Source of the DNA: Siphonodentalium dalli
Lineage: Eukaryota > Mollusca > Scaphopoda > Gadilida > Siphonodentaliidae
Reading direction: 5' to 3'
NCBI GenBank assembly: GCA_032622095.1
Contig: CP136065.1
Location: 219,772,151-219,836,150 of the forward strand
DNA length: 64,000 bases
Under the pieces are notes generated by a model. That model made no database searches. It was not told the DNA's origin and was given only the letters and a program-made list of their open reading frames with translations. How positions within the stretch are numbered: position 1 is the first letter of the stretch; the number at the start of each line of letters is the position of its first letter. Below are positions 60,201-62,582 of the stretch, piece by piece. A program made the translations under genes and the position numbers.

Positions 60201-62525
60201 ACCAGTTAGTTATACTGTCAGCTTGTAGTATAGAAGGCAAACAGGTATGTGATGGCTCTAATGCTATATATATACACCAGTTAGTTATACTGTCAGCTTG
60301 TAGTATAGAAGGCAAACAGGTATGTGATAGCTCTAATGCTATATATATACACCAGTTAGTTATACTGTCAGCTTGTAGTATAGAAGGCAAACAGGTATGT
60401 GATAGCTCTAATGCTATATATATACACCAGTTAGTTATACTGTCAGCTTGTAGTATAGAAGGCAAACAGGTATGTGATAAGTCTAATGCTATATATATAC
60501 ACCAGTTAGTTATACTGTCAGCTTGTAGTATAGAAGGCAAACAGGTATGTGATGGCTCTAATGCTATATATATACACCAGTTAGTTATACTGTCAGCTTG
60601 TAGTATAGAAGGCAAACAGGTATGTGATAGCTCTAATGCTATATATATACACCAGTTAGTTATACTGTCAGCTTGTAGTATAGAAGGCAAACAGGTATGT
60701 GATGGCTCTAATGCTATATATATACACCAGTTAGTTATACTGTCAGCTTGTAGTATAGAAGGCAAACAGGTATGTGATAGCTCTAATGCTATATATATAC
60801 ACCAGTTAATTCAATATAGATTCTTGGTTTATATATTTATATTCTGAGATGTCAGTTTTCTTGACCAAATGATTTCTGCACAAAATATACTTGTATTAAT
60901 GTTTGATCGATTTGTGAAAATATCCTGTAAGTTTGTGATTAAATACACAATATTTCGTTTTACTATTGATAATTTGCCAATAAAACACTGTTTATAAACT
61001 AATCTCCAGATGTGAAACTAAAGCAGATACAAGCCTTGAAATAGTGAGCCTGTCATTTGCAGAATGAGGTTCCGAGAGGGTGAATTTAGTGATGCTACCC
61101 TGCATAGCGGGCTAGCATCACCAAATTCACCCTCTGGGAACCTCATTCTGCTGAGGTGTAAGCAGAATGAGGTCCCCAGAGGGTGAATTGGTGATGCTAG
61201 CCCGCTATGCGGGGTAGCATCACTAAATTCACCCTCTGGGGGACCTCATTCTGCAAATGACAGACACACTATTTCAAGGCTTGAGCAGATACATTCATCT
61301 TTTAACCCTTCCATGACAGGAACTTCCTGAAATTTTGCGAAAACCGGTGTCAATGCATTCTCTTATATATAGTAATGTCCTAAATAATCGACCCCGAAAC
61401 CACAGCAGAATTATGGGAAATTTTTCAGGATTTAGTTGGAAATATGGCTTTCTGCCATTCATCGGGAAGCTCTGAATGACAACAAGCCATATTTCTGACT
61501 AAATCCTGAAAAATTTCCCATAATTCTGCTGTGGTTAAAGGGTCATATACTTTGGGCATTACTGTAAGAGAATACATTTCCCTAACAATATTTACATGGA
61601 CGGGACTTACGGTTTATGATTTGTCGTATGCAAATGCTTTTCAGATCTGCTCTGTGAAAAAATTTCAAATATCACCAGCAGTTCAACAGCCATGAAATGT
61701 GACAAGTAATAACCAACAGAAGTAAAGTTGGATTTGAATACCTTTGGATTTCCACATTTTGAAGTGATTTGGATTGAATTTGGATGCTAATTCGTAAATA
61801 TTTACCCTGACCTTGTCAGCTGGTGCATTCTCTTGTATATTTGTATATGCGAGGCTCCCTATGGAAGACTGGTATATATAAGAGAATGCATTGGCACAGG
61901 ATTTTTAAAGGATTAACTGGAGGCTATTTTAGGAATATAGTCAAGATTGTTAGTATATTTCCCATATCTAAATAATCTATCTTAATCCATACATGGCCAT
62001 TACGATAAGAAATGAGAATTTGTTCACGCACATTGAAGCAATGAACACTGAGTCAGTGCCTCCATAAATCTTAAATATGCTATTTATTAAAGTGATGTGA
62101 AATAACAAATAATCATACCAAAATAAATTATTTTAAATTTGATGTCCAAATAGTCAGAAAATAGCGTCATTGTTATAAACAAATTATTGGCGCAGTCATA
62201 CTGTCTATACCAAATAATGTGTCTGGAATAAGGCAGTAAATATTTACATTTGTGTGTAGTTCAACAGTTGTGTTCTCTGTAATGGTACGTGGTTGGAATC
62301 TTAGTATATTGCTACATTCTTCCAATGGGGATATTGTTTGGATACAAACTGATTGGTTTTATTCAATGAAATATGTCCACACTATGTCTTTAATGTTTTA
62401 CATTTCAGTCTTCCAAATCAAAGTTAGACTTCCCAATAGAAGATTTAAAGGCTAACATGTTTGATGTGAGGGAGATGCAGAAACATCCCAGAATCCTCCA
62501 CCAGATGCTCGCTCAAGTTAAACAG
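12173..62525 (+). CDS. Host gene, 11 exons seen: coiled-coil protein with MIEAP-like C-terminus (partial)
   Basis: Joined exons: 12173-12274, 20061-20177, 21348-21434, 27172-27336, 32481-32543, 34704-34793, 35974-36075, 39094-39195, 57871-58066, 59729-59812, 62409-62525. Each has AG before and GT after, and the frame runs through all of them without a stop. Exons 1-8 code for a charged, heptad-like coiled coil of about 276 residues. Exons 9-11 code for about 132 residues including 'LSDENRPEKISEKF', 'YDNEWTDLQELM' and a short cysteine-rich 'KCYGFCCQMFEDHL'. This layout and text resemble the MIEAP/SPATA18 family, whose vertebrate member acts in mitochondrial quality control. The family call is from memory. 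Start and end of the gene are outside the seen exons. An alternative is another coiled-coil protein with an unrelated C-terminal domain. Confidence 0.65.
12275..13540. other. Intron with two hairpin repeats
   Basis: 12824-12954 is an inverted repeat with arms of about 50 bases ('ttgcagatcgattggggtca' and complement). 13142-13173 is a near-perfect palindrome, 'caataactgaagt.gtcgac.ttcagttattg'. No exon seen. Confidence 0.5.
13541..13990 (+). repeat. Mollusc-type dispersed repeat with 'ccgtccgtctgtctgtc'
   Basis: It contains the pyrimidine microsatellite at about 13588-13606, then 'cgagttcgaatatggatt', then 'gagttatatggccc'. Related 'accagagttatggccctt' text recurs at 36780-36990 and 39570-39790. 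Confidence 0.5.
13991..15405. other. Intron, mostly featureless; MITE fragment at 14413-14475
   Basis: Bases 14413-14475 ('ggtggtgcagca...ccagtgcattctcttatata') match the interior of the MITE at 58088-58326. The rest shows no exon or repeat that I recognise. Confidence 0.4.
15406..15582 (+). repeat. 27-bp minisatellite, left part
   Basis: Units of 27 bp: 'ctcaaactcagttgttact' followed by 'cattacca'. It is the same array as 16906-20034, split by the hAT-type insertion. The last eight bases (CTCATTAC, 15575-15582) are the duplicated target. Confidence 0.9.
15583..16905 (+). mobile_element. hAT-type DNA transposon, internally reduced, 8-bp target duplication
   Basis: Ends are TAGTGATGGGCGGTT at the left and the complement of TAGAGATGGGCGGTT at the right. 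CTCATTAC is duplicated at 15575-15582 and 16906-16913; because the target is a minisatellite, the repeated octamer also breaks the array's register, which supports a real duplication. 'aaaccgaaaccga' subterminal repeats lie at both ends. Only a BED zinc-finger exon (15864-16117) remains of the coding region, and no catalytic domain is present. 8-bp duplications and BED fingers are features of the hAT superfamily. Confidence 0.85.
15864..16117 (+). CDS. BED zinc-finger exon of a hAT-type transposase (partial)
   Basis: Starts MAEQNNEQGSTKSPVWSYF and runs through SNLDRHVETNH. A BED finger (DNA-binding, N-terminal in hAT transposases) is suggested by the leading aromatic 'VWSYF', two cysteines (KKCRFLICHK) and the H-x4-H pair. 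The cysteine spacing is C-x4-C rather than the usual C-x2-C, so the finger may be defective or differently aligned. At 16118 a donor 'gtgagt' begins; reading on reaches a stop at 16119-16121. No dimerisation or catalytic exon follows inside the element. It is probably a non-functional remnant. Confidence 0.65.
16906..20034 (+). repeat. 27-bp minisatellite, main part, with higher-order repeats
   Basis: More than 100 units with core 'ctcaaactcagttgtta' and variants (26 bp 'attacg', about 33 bp 'attacatatacca', 'tctgttg', 'tttctc'). The order of variants itself repeats: about 17520-18360 recurs about 867 bp downstream, and a further block recurs between about 19050 and 19520. Since 27 is a multiple of three and the unit lacks + strand stops, all three + frames are open for hundreds of codons. 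These are repeat artefacts unless transcribed. It lies in the intron between host exons a and b and ends about 26 bases before an acceptor. Confidence 0.9.
20061..20177 (+). CDS. Host gene exon b (coiled coil)
   Basis: Strong acceptor 'tttctttcag', strong donor 'gtaagt'. One base + 38 codons + two bases: LKNSKNIIEDRDVSLHKLRS then TIDEQEETISVLQNEYVS. Heptad-like spacing of I/L/V. The minisatellite sits immediately upstream of its branch/acceptor region. Confidence 0.75.
20178..21347. other. Intron, no feature recognised
   Basis: No exon, clear repeat or element seen in this stretch. Confidence 0.35.
21348..21434 (+). CDS. Host gene exon c
   Basis: Acceptor 'cttcttacaag', donor 'gtttgt'. 29 codons in the same phase: KRKCAAQSTKHEQ then SRTEKYSQSEHDFEI. 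Polar and charged, weakly coiled-coil. The donor is non-optimal. The preserved phase on both sides is the main support. Confidence 0.6.
21602..21735. repeat. Hairpin MITE-like repeat
   Basis: Arms of about 47 bases ('tcacttgattgaactggtga' ... 'ggcagggat' and complement) around a 40-base loop. Just upstream, 21483-21590, is a fragment of the 'ctcgttgatgagtatttcc' family also seen near 11890. Confidence 0.6.
23761..23776. repeat. Poly-C run
   Basis: About 15 consecutive C inside the palindrome array region; a length artefact is possible in sequencing. Confidence 0.7.
24723..25110 (+). repeat. Diverged direct duplication inside the palindrome region
   Basis: Two units of about 195 bp share 'ccatatgaRggaaRcaa', 'ccccagtaaccc', 'ttatggccatg', 'gatctgtg' and 'caattcttgggRaca'. 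They sit at the centre of the larger inverted arrangement. Confidence 0.55.
26890..27110. repeat. Copy of the 'atgttcagataataagttcaa' hairpin / MITE family
   Basis: Hairpin at about 26900-26960, followed by 'ctgtcgtctgcttttatcag' and 'aatagaccattgcgatgtac', ending near 'acagaaagggttga'. Same family as 11900-12140 and 62583-63100. It ends about 65 bases before a host exon. Confidence 0.55.
27172..27336 (+). CDS. Host gene exon d (coiled coil)
   Basis: Acceptor 'cttgtttccag', donor 'gttgtg' (weak beyond GT). 55 codons in the common phase: YADAAARLHRNDIKIIELTE then QIEQEQHDKLLLNARLQEE and more. A clear heptad pattern of I/L with Glu/Gln/Lys. Longest of the coiled-coil exons. Confidence 0.7.
27870..28740 (+). 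repeat. Mollusc-type repeat: 'agctcacctgag', (CCGTC/CTGTC)n, then ~150-bp tandem units
   Basis: Begins with an inverted 'agctcacctgagac...gtctccggtggagct', then a pyrimidine microsatellite (27941-28003), then diverged units each with 'attcagatttgttcaaatga', 'ggtcactgggtcaaatag' and 'agccagggccataact'. More diverged units continue at 30210-30830. Confidence 0.65.
28741..30840. repeat. Tandem ~400-bp units with hairpin repeats
   Basis: A unit containing 'cttaggcctcatcttctggg', 'agtatctatagtatcaaa', 'cccttctaggaagtttct' and 'cccaatgggtgaacatcacc' occurs about three times (29190-29450, 29600-29815, 30040-30210). Between units are hairpins of the 'gaatgaggtccccagagggt' family: 29101-29188, 29443-29533, 29814-29878, and partial arms at 29571-29610 and 29981-30042. 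From 30210 the mollusc-type 'ggtcac(c)tggtcaaatagg' units resume. Confidence 0.65.
30841..31665. other. Intron, no feature recognised
   Basis: Open frames such as 31276-31737 + show no domain and their 3' part runs into an inverted-repeat element, so I do not call a gene. Confidence 0.35.
31666..32153. mobile_element. Inverted-repeat element with TTAA at both ends
   Basis: TTAAAGGTAATCAATCCGAT at the left and its near-complement ending ...ACCTTTAA at the right. Inner arms are at 31709-31795 and 31978-32066 (about 85 bases, 'tttgattcgagtcgaggaag' region). A TTAA duplication would fit a piggyBac-like MITE, but TTAA could also be part of the repeat. Confidence 0.55.
32481..32543 (+). CDS. Host gene exon e (coiled coil)
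   Basis: Acceptor 'tattcctcag', donor 'gtaagt'. 21 codons in the common phase: NLEVQINSLSEEIKDLSQSR. Short but with strong splice sites and good heptad pattern. Confidence 0.75.
32576..32972. mobile_element. Nested-hairpin MITE, ~400 bp
   Basis: Outer arms ('tcaaaacctgggaacttttt' and complement) and inner arms ('gtgagccaattttg' and complement near 32757-32852) make one long imperfect palindrome just downstream of exon e. No target duplication could be assigned. Confidence 0.6.
33079..33420 (+). repeat. Dispersed repeat, copy 1
   Basis: Shares 'caaatagaaatggagaataa', 'gtagttatttttacaaat', 'gatgttttctatg' and 'tatgtctttaa' in order with 48778-49135, and more weakly with 62090-62400. Nature unknown. 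Confidence 0.6.
33990..34900 (+). repeat. Exon-bearing tandem duplication, unit 1
   Basis: Collinear with 35226-36190 over about 900 bp ('gggacccatcacccatatat', 'agacagacgctccttattgt', 'ctctttattgttccatgg'). Includes exon f1. A third, shorter copy is 37010-37146 plus 38902-39310. Confidence 0.8.
34704..34793 (+). CDS. Host gene exon f1 (first of three duplicated coiled-coil exons)
   Basis: NAGNAG-type acceptor 'ttttcaagcag' (start 34701 or 34704), donor 'gtagtg'. 30 codons in the common phase: NSKYGGDVEINRLTTLLKEE then EAKSKDLQI. Lacks the four-codon 'SSKD'-type segment that f2 and f3 have, without changing the frame. Confidence 0.7.
34903..34993. repeat. 'gaatgaggtccccagagggt' hairpin
   Basis: Palindrome of about 91 bp, a fragment of the hAT-like MITE family whose full copy is 61030-61283. 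Confidence 0.75.
35226..36190 (+). repeat. Exon-bearing tandem duplication, unit 2
   Basis: Copy of 33990-34900. Contains five or more local copies of 'gctctttattgttccatgga' (35497-35620), more than in unit 1. Includes exon f2. Confidence 0.8.
35974..36075 (+). CDS. Host gene exon f2 (duplicated coiled-coil exon)
   Basis: Acceptor 'ttttcaagcag', donor 'gtattg'. 34 codons in the common phase: NSKYGGDSSKDVAISQL then TALLKEEQAKSKDLQI. Open and splice-competent. Confidence 0.7.
36192..36283. repeat. 'gaatgaggtccccagagggt' hairpin
   Basis: About 92-bp palindrome, same position relative to exon f2 as 34903-34993 has to f1, so it was present before the duplication. Confidence 0.75.
36500..36590. 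repeat. 'gaggtccccagagga' hairpin
   Basis: Another member of the hairpin family, about 91 bp. The segment 36390-36500 between resembles the 'cccaatgggtg' unit of 29.2-30.2 kb. Confidence 0.65.
36780..36990 (+). repeat. Repeat with 'accagagttatggccctt'
   Basis: Two occurrences of 'accagagttatggcc' with 'acaggtcaagttcaaattcc' between. Related to 39570-39790 and 13541-13990. Confidence 0.5.
37147..38901. mobile_element. piggyBac-like non-autonomous element inserted in duplication unit 3
   Basis: TTAA at 37143-37146 and 38902-38905; ends CCCTTTGGAGAGTAT and, inverted, CCCTCTGGCGAGTAT. Units 1 and 2 give the empty site: their text runs straight from 'gggcctt' to 'atatgtcccaatg' where unit 3 has the insertion. 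No transposase frame. An inner 'acagtgaaacctgctttggg' (37440) suggests a second, older element end inside, but I could not find a matching partner. Confidence 0.75.
38906..39310 (+). repeat. Exon-bearing tandem duplication, unit 3 (right part)
   Basis: Continues unit 3 after the piggyBac-like insertion; left part is 37010-37146. Includes exon f3. Confidence 0.75.
39094..39195 (+). CDS. Host gene exon f3 (duplicated coiled-coil exon)
   Basis: Acceptor 'ttttcaagcag', donor 'gtaatg'. 34 codons in the common phase: NSKYGGDSSKDVEIFRL then TALLKEEQAKSNDLQI. Differs from f2 by a few replacements and stays open. Confidence 0.7.
39312..39380. repeat. 'gaatgaggtccccagagga' hairpin, shortened
   Basis: Third duplication-linked copy, with the loop shortened to 'gtaagcatcaatatat'. 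Followed at 39570-39790 by 'accagagttatg' repeats. Confidence 0.7.
39884..40372 (-). repeat. 3' LTR (left on + strand)
   Basis: 489 bp. Differs from the other LTR at 40280 (C here, T at 53959), a CG/TG difference. Host flank is TTAA. Confidence 0.95.
40373..40388 (-). promoter_or_regulatory. Polypurine tract next to the 3' LTR
   Basis: On the - strand 'aagggggaccct' directly precedes the 3' LTR, where plus-strand DNA synthesis is primed in LTR elements. Confidence 0.65.
40389..42596 (-). other. Long 3' non-coding region of the LTR element
   Basis: About 2.2 kb between the end of pol and the polypurine tract. The only frame of size on the sense strand is 41924-42289 (121 codons, basic, no signal peptide, membrane segment or known domain). 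No envelope-like gene is visible. Confidence 0.5.
42597..46046 (-). CDS. pol, RT-RNase H-integrase part (disrupted upstream)
   Basis: Open for 1149 codons; about the first 39 come from the nested insertion (true pol ends at 45928). Residues counted in the open frame: RT with YRLCIDLRKLN (133-143) and the catalytic FVDD box (233-236); RNase H with D382 (YCDAS), E430, D457 (TDHSPL), D501; integrase HHCC finger H643/H647/C677/C680 and D708, D769, E805 with 35 residues between the last two; then a GPVSYVIRN (GPY/F-like) region. The C-terminal tail has repeats of the type EPYNPYDM(L/S)TQ, which I do not recognise in other integrases. No internal stops, so the domain part looks recent. The protein reverse-transcribes and integrates the element. 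Confidence 0.9.
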   Translation of the reverse strand: MNTFNQTVFLASSDFEHGKTTEESRVVFRGHVKNHGPYTVLELISQYQDVFTNDPNKVGFCDKIVMRVDTKPDAEPIFCRAYPTPLHRREHMEKALQKLLDAGIIKKTTNASWSFPALLIRKGIVDPNGNQNYRLCIDLRKLNKITVPLRWYLPSFTEVSSRLQKSKVFSTIDISQAYHVIGVLKEHQEKLTMNTDFGLFSFTRAPFGYCNSSATFLTLIHKALEGLSFVDSFVDDLICHSETEALHKQHLKIVFERLREYRLVARLTKSQFYMKEVKFLGHIVSQNGTRPDPAKVKAIQDVPAPTSVKEVCRVSGIFNFYRNYCKDFSDTAASLIKLTARYAKFAWSEECQNAFDTLKQNLLKVPTLAYPDRNRKMILYCDASMHSVGGSLVQPYPENKLETDIKTPEFPICFVSKKLNHSQRNYSTTEREALAIYVCLKKLNFYLEGSDVEIRTDHSPLVSMFQNTQMANKRIQKWFIEISAYNPKLTYIQGSENIAADFCSRVDPTNQQSMSECSMESEEKTPYDIAINDGSLNILDSQKIKNYVKTIGKQKAHTLPDTILISENEQLNVPTNIEEMQKDDHIISDIIRKLKSDKPPEKITKQYILKDGILYYMSVFNEQASERIYVPEKLTKQIISEYHIVGHYGSQRMYHTIRLRYYWPRMFPMIVSFANNCHICKQRNQNTARIPNQMTDIPSRPGEMIAIDLMGKFNPPTASGNSYILTVIDLFSLHKMAYALPTKHAEVVAERLMTQYFTIFGYPACLVSDNGSDVCSEVFKIISNYYVIQHRKTSFYAPFSNGSSERSHRDYNGILAKLTEGNPTSWDLFLNFASEAMNFHVSATTQFSPYFLTFCRHPQINIDKILTPRQKYTGECLIQQLLEKQHFAFQLVKQNMKQVKTKRNENSKGKIPEFPIGSQVYVKNHRQTHKLGMKYDPFWVILKQTGPVSYVIRNQITGSLSKSHAKHLKLATTKWHTPQLQENQKVRKSRFVFPHKSSTQSSDADISSNSNNSDTENGNHDTAPLTQLIRQNRVIRDGSDSNEPVPLPEMAHKLIASKREHEKQSFSSTEPYNPYDMLTQNDEAKMYNASSSTEPYNPYDMSTQQLVQQNKRKSKSSCDTYNMSTENYDPFDITTQTDKNSTDEQSMSI
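46071..47340 (+). repeat. Tandem duplication of ~650 bp inside the nested element
   Basis: Two units (46071-46728, 46729-47340), each starting 'tgatcacgtttgaacacgga', with 'ggcggccggagcttgacacg', 'taattaattatcacctccc' and 'caacccgtcgattgt' in order. A third partial unit is 48486-48770. Confidence 0.8.
47341..48485. other. Unique interior of the nested element
   Basis: No gene or repeat recognised; short frames only. Confidence 0.35.
48778..49135 (+). repeat. Dispersed repeat, copy 2
   Basis: Collinear with 33079-33420 over about 350 bp with substitutions. Lies inside the nested element. Confidence 0.6.
49112..50158 (+). repeat. Tandem duplication of ~525 bp inside the nested element
   Basis: Units 49112-49632 and 49633-50158 share 'ttatgaatttttgtaatgtt', 'cgccgcacaaactaccgaaa' and 'tcttcattcaYtgacgaaat'-like text almost unchanged. 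Unit 2 has an (AT)n run at 49843-49862. A 'gtgttcaRaccgtttttgaa' doublet follows at 50165-50330. Confidence 0.8.
50361..50660 (-). CDS. pol fragment between protease and the nested insertion
   Basis: From 50660 to about 50423 this is the linker from protease to RT, containing 'VMIMNNSD'-like and 'GNIVAKTHG' text (counting codons upstream of its ATG). The last 20 or so codons belong to the nested element. Its frame is -1 relative to the protease ORF, with the ATG overlapping the protease TGA. Together with 42597-45928 it is one interrupted reading frame. Confidence 0.75.
   Translation of the reverse strand: MIMNNSDSYMTIFKGNIVAKTHGLSSDQICQTKAKVPTTNKMNDSQEVFSIENQTKISKAGQKPFKLDDICAPDHHKIKLQYKARGFFKTTRGQNFNTE
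50657..51763 (-). CDS. Protease ORF of the LTR element
   Basis: 368 codons from the first ATG, but more likely entered by -1 frameshift from gag at 51772-51778. Residues 1-190 are basic, His/Asn/Gln/Lys rich and low in complexity. An aspartic protease follows with the catalytic LLDSGAST (214-221) and a GRDFL flap-distal motif (287-291). It would cut the Gag and Gag-Pol precursors. The ORF ends at 50657 (TGA), and the continuation matches in the -1 frame, so either a second programmed shift or a 1-base mutation separates it from RT. Confidence 0.85.
   Translation of the reverse strand: MSLKKPQGHSKNHNHHHHNTSHQSARYQTKTVFKTPSKHMTINKCPPNYQKLSSYATKPATGTLNTRAARVTIKEQRHRSDQANKLKPKTSYHADTNTNKHVHSPIINRNSAGHVRTDMNKRLHKIVPKQKDIHSEVNTKTRNQRQANRIATVYQNNNNNEPSKNCQSINNQSEQMQLHTLPKLKYHAEIAQGLQQQTPCSTIIKIGNQRIRALLDSGASTSCLKYDVYRSLPNKPPLIKEKIILTSATGQNMQVYGSIHLPFKIGSMSLVHKFFILPNLARSAIFGRDFLTDKHVRLYFDLNAFRVGNKTFPMLQDLHIASLLRSRQDIKLPPHSCALVNTKIIGTPDMYETPYLGVSHADIGIYRS
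51766..52965 (-). CDS. gag of the LTR element
   Basis: 399 codons. A retrotransposon Gag capsid-like region starts near 'FDGKPSEFSNWMHEIEKY' and runs through 'TLKQTHQETLPMFAERIRSL' to 'DRATEIAMKQMN'. The C-terminus has one CCHC zinc knuckle, C-x2-C-x4-H-x4-C (CTLCKMNNHDIRNC, about residues 373-386). The protein would package the element RNA. ATG at 52963-52965 follows a leader of about 600 bases. The stop at 51766-51768 lies three bases beyond a TTTAAAC heptamer. Confidence 0.9.
   Translation of the reverse strand: MEPPPPESVEYSNQDSLFNRTFNMERECHLHAASNSNMQDINIPNPSFQIPSAQDTQNTLISQLTQEIGKFNMTMRETSAATHSQATVSAIIGMNAMVTSFDGKPSEFSNWMHEIEKYSSTLGAEDETIIKIAAQTSRSSVSEFVQRYINDNTVNGTLTVTWPDLKAQLRSHFSAISDAPQALAMLRTLKQTHQETLPMFAERIRSLANTAFINEINTQAVQTQLVTFFADGIRDDHIKYTLIKDDPTSLDRATEIAMKQMNIKQRFKLHYGDRTSTSNEQHQIHDSFPQPMEVDHFRRRPILWRPRNNISNSYATNKPMHRANHQQNPPFRMPSNFQNTNFNKQSNYIRQDRVNNIDYNSNRPRNKMKRQFCTLCKMNNHDIRNCRRRIANNKHYLNM
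51772..51778 (-). promoter_or_regulatory. Candidate -1 ribosomal frameshift site TTTAAAC
   Basis: On the - strand the gag codons read TAT TTA AAC ATG TAA, placing T-TTA-AAC in the canonical X-XXY-YYZ register. A -1 slip continues as CAT GTA AGA into the protease ORF ATG in frame. A downstream stimulatory structure was not assessed. Confidence 0.75.
52966..53562 (-). other. Leader between 5' LTR and gag, with ~79-bp tandem repeats
   Basis: From about 53268 to 53500 three units of about 79 bp contain 'gctgctatcttctgtatt' and 'tttgttttggcagcaat'. Frames through them (53125-53514 -) are Lys/Gln-rich and probably not coding. The sequence next to the 5' LTR on the sense strand begins TAGATGAAATGATGCC and lacks a TGG-type tRNA primer site. 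Confidence 0.65.
53563..54051 (-). repeat. 5' LTR (right on + strand)
   Basis: 489 bp, matching 39884-40372 except one base. Flanked by TTAA at 54052-54055. It should contain the element's promoter; no core motif was assigned. Confidence 0.95.
54437..54486 (+). repeat. Interstitial telomere-like (TTAGGG) tract
   Basis: 'ttaggggttagggttagggg' plus 'gttaatggttagggtta': about five imperfect TTAGGG units. Confidence 0.7.
55690..56360 (+). repeat. Diverged tandem array with 'catggccgcc..ggccatcttgg'
   Basis: About four to five units alternating 'gaacgagtcattttgg', 'aaacatggccgcc', 'agccatcttggatttcaaaa' and 'gatgcaccgatcat'. Shares only its core with the 8528-9440 array. Confidence 0.65.
57871..58066 (+). 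CDS. Host gene exon g (start of MIEAP-like C-terminal domain)
   Basis: Acceptor 'gattttttacag', donor 'gtcaga'. One base completing the upstream codon, then 65 codons, ending in phase 0: FSRTASQNVRK, then NPNVTDLSDENRPEKISEKF, NMIYDNEWTDLQELMSERLD and a helix ending VVLQ. The pattern 'NRP-K-(S/A)E-(F/Y)--(L/I)YDNEWTD' is what I associate with MIEAP C-terminal domains. It switches the intron phase from the coiled-coil series to phase 0. Confidence 0.75.
58088..58326. mobile_element. TTAA-flanked MITE (piggyBac-like)
   Basis: TTAA at 58084-58087 and 58327-58330; ends CCCTTTCATGAC and, inverted, CCCTTCCATGAC. Interior has paired 'aatgcattctcttatatatg' hairpins. Relatives: 14413-14475, 61306-61912 (left end) and 62767-62990. 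Confidence 0.8.
58331..59157. other. Intron, no feature recognised
   Basis: No exon or repeat seen, apart from the approach to the next TTAA-flanked MITE. Confidence 0.35.
59158..59535. mobile_element. TTAA-flanked MITE with two perfect hairpins
   Basis: TTAA at 59154-59157 and 59536-59539; 14-bp perfect ends CCCTTTACCCAACA. Inside, 59306-59374 and 59442-59510 are each near-palindromes of 69 bases and are exact reverse complements of one another by eye. Confidence 0.85.
59729..59812 (+). CDS. Host gene exon h, with minisatellite at its donor
   Basis: Acceptor 'tttctccttag', donor 'gtatgt'. 28 codons, phase 0 on both sides: KCYGFCCQMFEDHLTSIILS then ACSIEGKQ. The last 31 bases and the donor are repeated downstream eleven more times. 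Reading through the first two donors stays open (25 extra codons each) to a stop near 59981-59983 caused by an inserted sequence. Confidence 0.75.
59781..60810 (+). repeat. 75-bp minisatellite copying an exon 3' end and its splice donor (12 copies)
   Basis: Units contain 'ctgtcagcttgtagtatag', 'aaggcaaacag|gtatgtgat', '(aag/ggc/agc)tctaatgc', the AT run and 'acaccagttagttata'. Nearly identical apart from a 2-3 base variable spot after 'gtgat'. Interrupted once, at 59971-60102. 75 bp is 25 codons and the exon frame is open across a unit. Confidence 0.95.
59971..60102 (-). mobile_element. Short retroposon-like insert with (ATCCT)n tail
   Basis: About 130 bases interrupt the 75-bp array. On the - strand it ends '...gtattgtaaataaactatcc' followed by 'tatcctatcct', and starts with a GC-rich 'gggggtagcaggaagacagc' hairpin. 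A short tandem tail suggests a SINE or a LINE 3' end. No clear target duplication. Confidence 0.55.
60811..61029. other. Intron, no feature recognised
   Basis: AT-rich, nothing recognised. Confidence 0.35.
61030..61283. mobile_element. hAT-like MITE, 254 bp, 8-bp target duplication
   Basis: AGCAGATA at 61022-61029 and 61284-61291. Ends CAAGCCTTGAAATAGTG and complement. Made of two successive hairpins (61059-61151, 61162-61253) of the 'gaatgaggtccccagagggt' type. This is the complete copy of the family scattered at 29.1-30.0, 34.9, 36.2, 36.5 and 39.3 kb. Confidence 0.85.
61306..61912. mobile_element. TTAA-flanked MITE of the 58088 family, with nested insert
   Basis: Left end CCCTTCCATGAC after TTAA (61302-61305). 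The right end is decayed, before TTAA at 61913-61916. Interior 'aatgcattctctt' and 'gagaatgcattggcacagg' match the family. A TA-flanked element is nested at 61366-61567. Confidence 0.6.
61366..61567. mobile_element. Nested TA-flanked palindromic MITE
   Basis: Ends '(t)agtaatgtcc' and '...gggcattactg' are inverted, next to TA. A long hairpin, 'ccacagcagaattatgggaa' and complement, fills the interior (61402-61545). Confidence 0.65.
62090..62400 (+). repeat. Dispersed repeat, copy 3 (diverged)
   Basis: Shares 'taaatatttacattt', 'gtgtagttcaac', 'gtgttctctgtaatg' and 'actatgtctttaatg' positions with 33079-33420 and 48778-49135. It ends immediately before a host exon. Confidence 0.45.
62409..62525 (+). 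CDS. Host gene exon i (MIEAP-like domain continues)
   Basis: Acceptor 'gttttacatttcag', donor 'gtgaat'. 39 codons, phase 0 at both ends: SSKSKLDFPIEDLKANMFDV then REMQKHPRILHQMLAQVKQ. No stop, so at least one further exon lies beyond the window. Followed 57 bases later by a TTAA-linked repeat. Confidence 0.75.
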
Positions 62526-62582
62526 GTGAATAACTGATTGCTCCCGATACTAATACTAATACTAATATGTTGTTGCCATTAA

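Noticed and set aside
59764-60765. 333-codon open frame on the - strand
   Set aside because: It is the antisense reading of the 75-bp minisatellite; its repeats follow the DNA unit exactly and the + strand has the splice signals.
59781-60810. Possible CRISPR array
   Set aside because: Units are contiguous 75-bp tandem repeats without unique spacers, in a eukaryotic intron, and no Cas genes exist.
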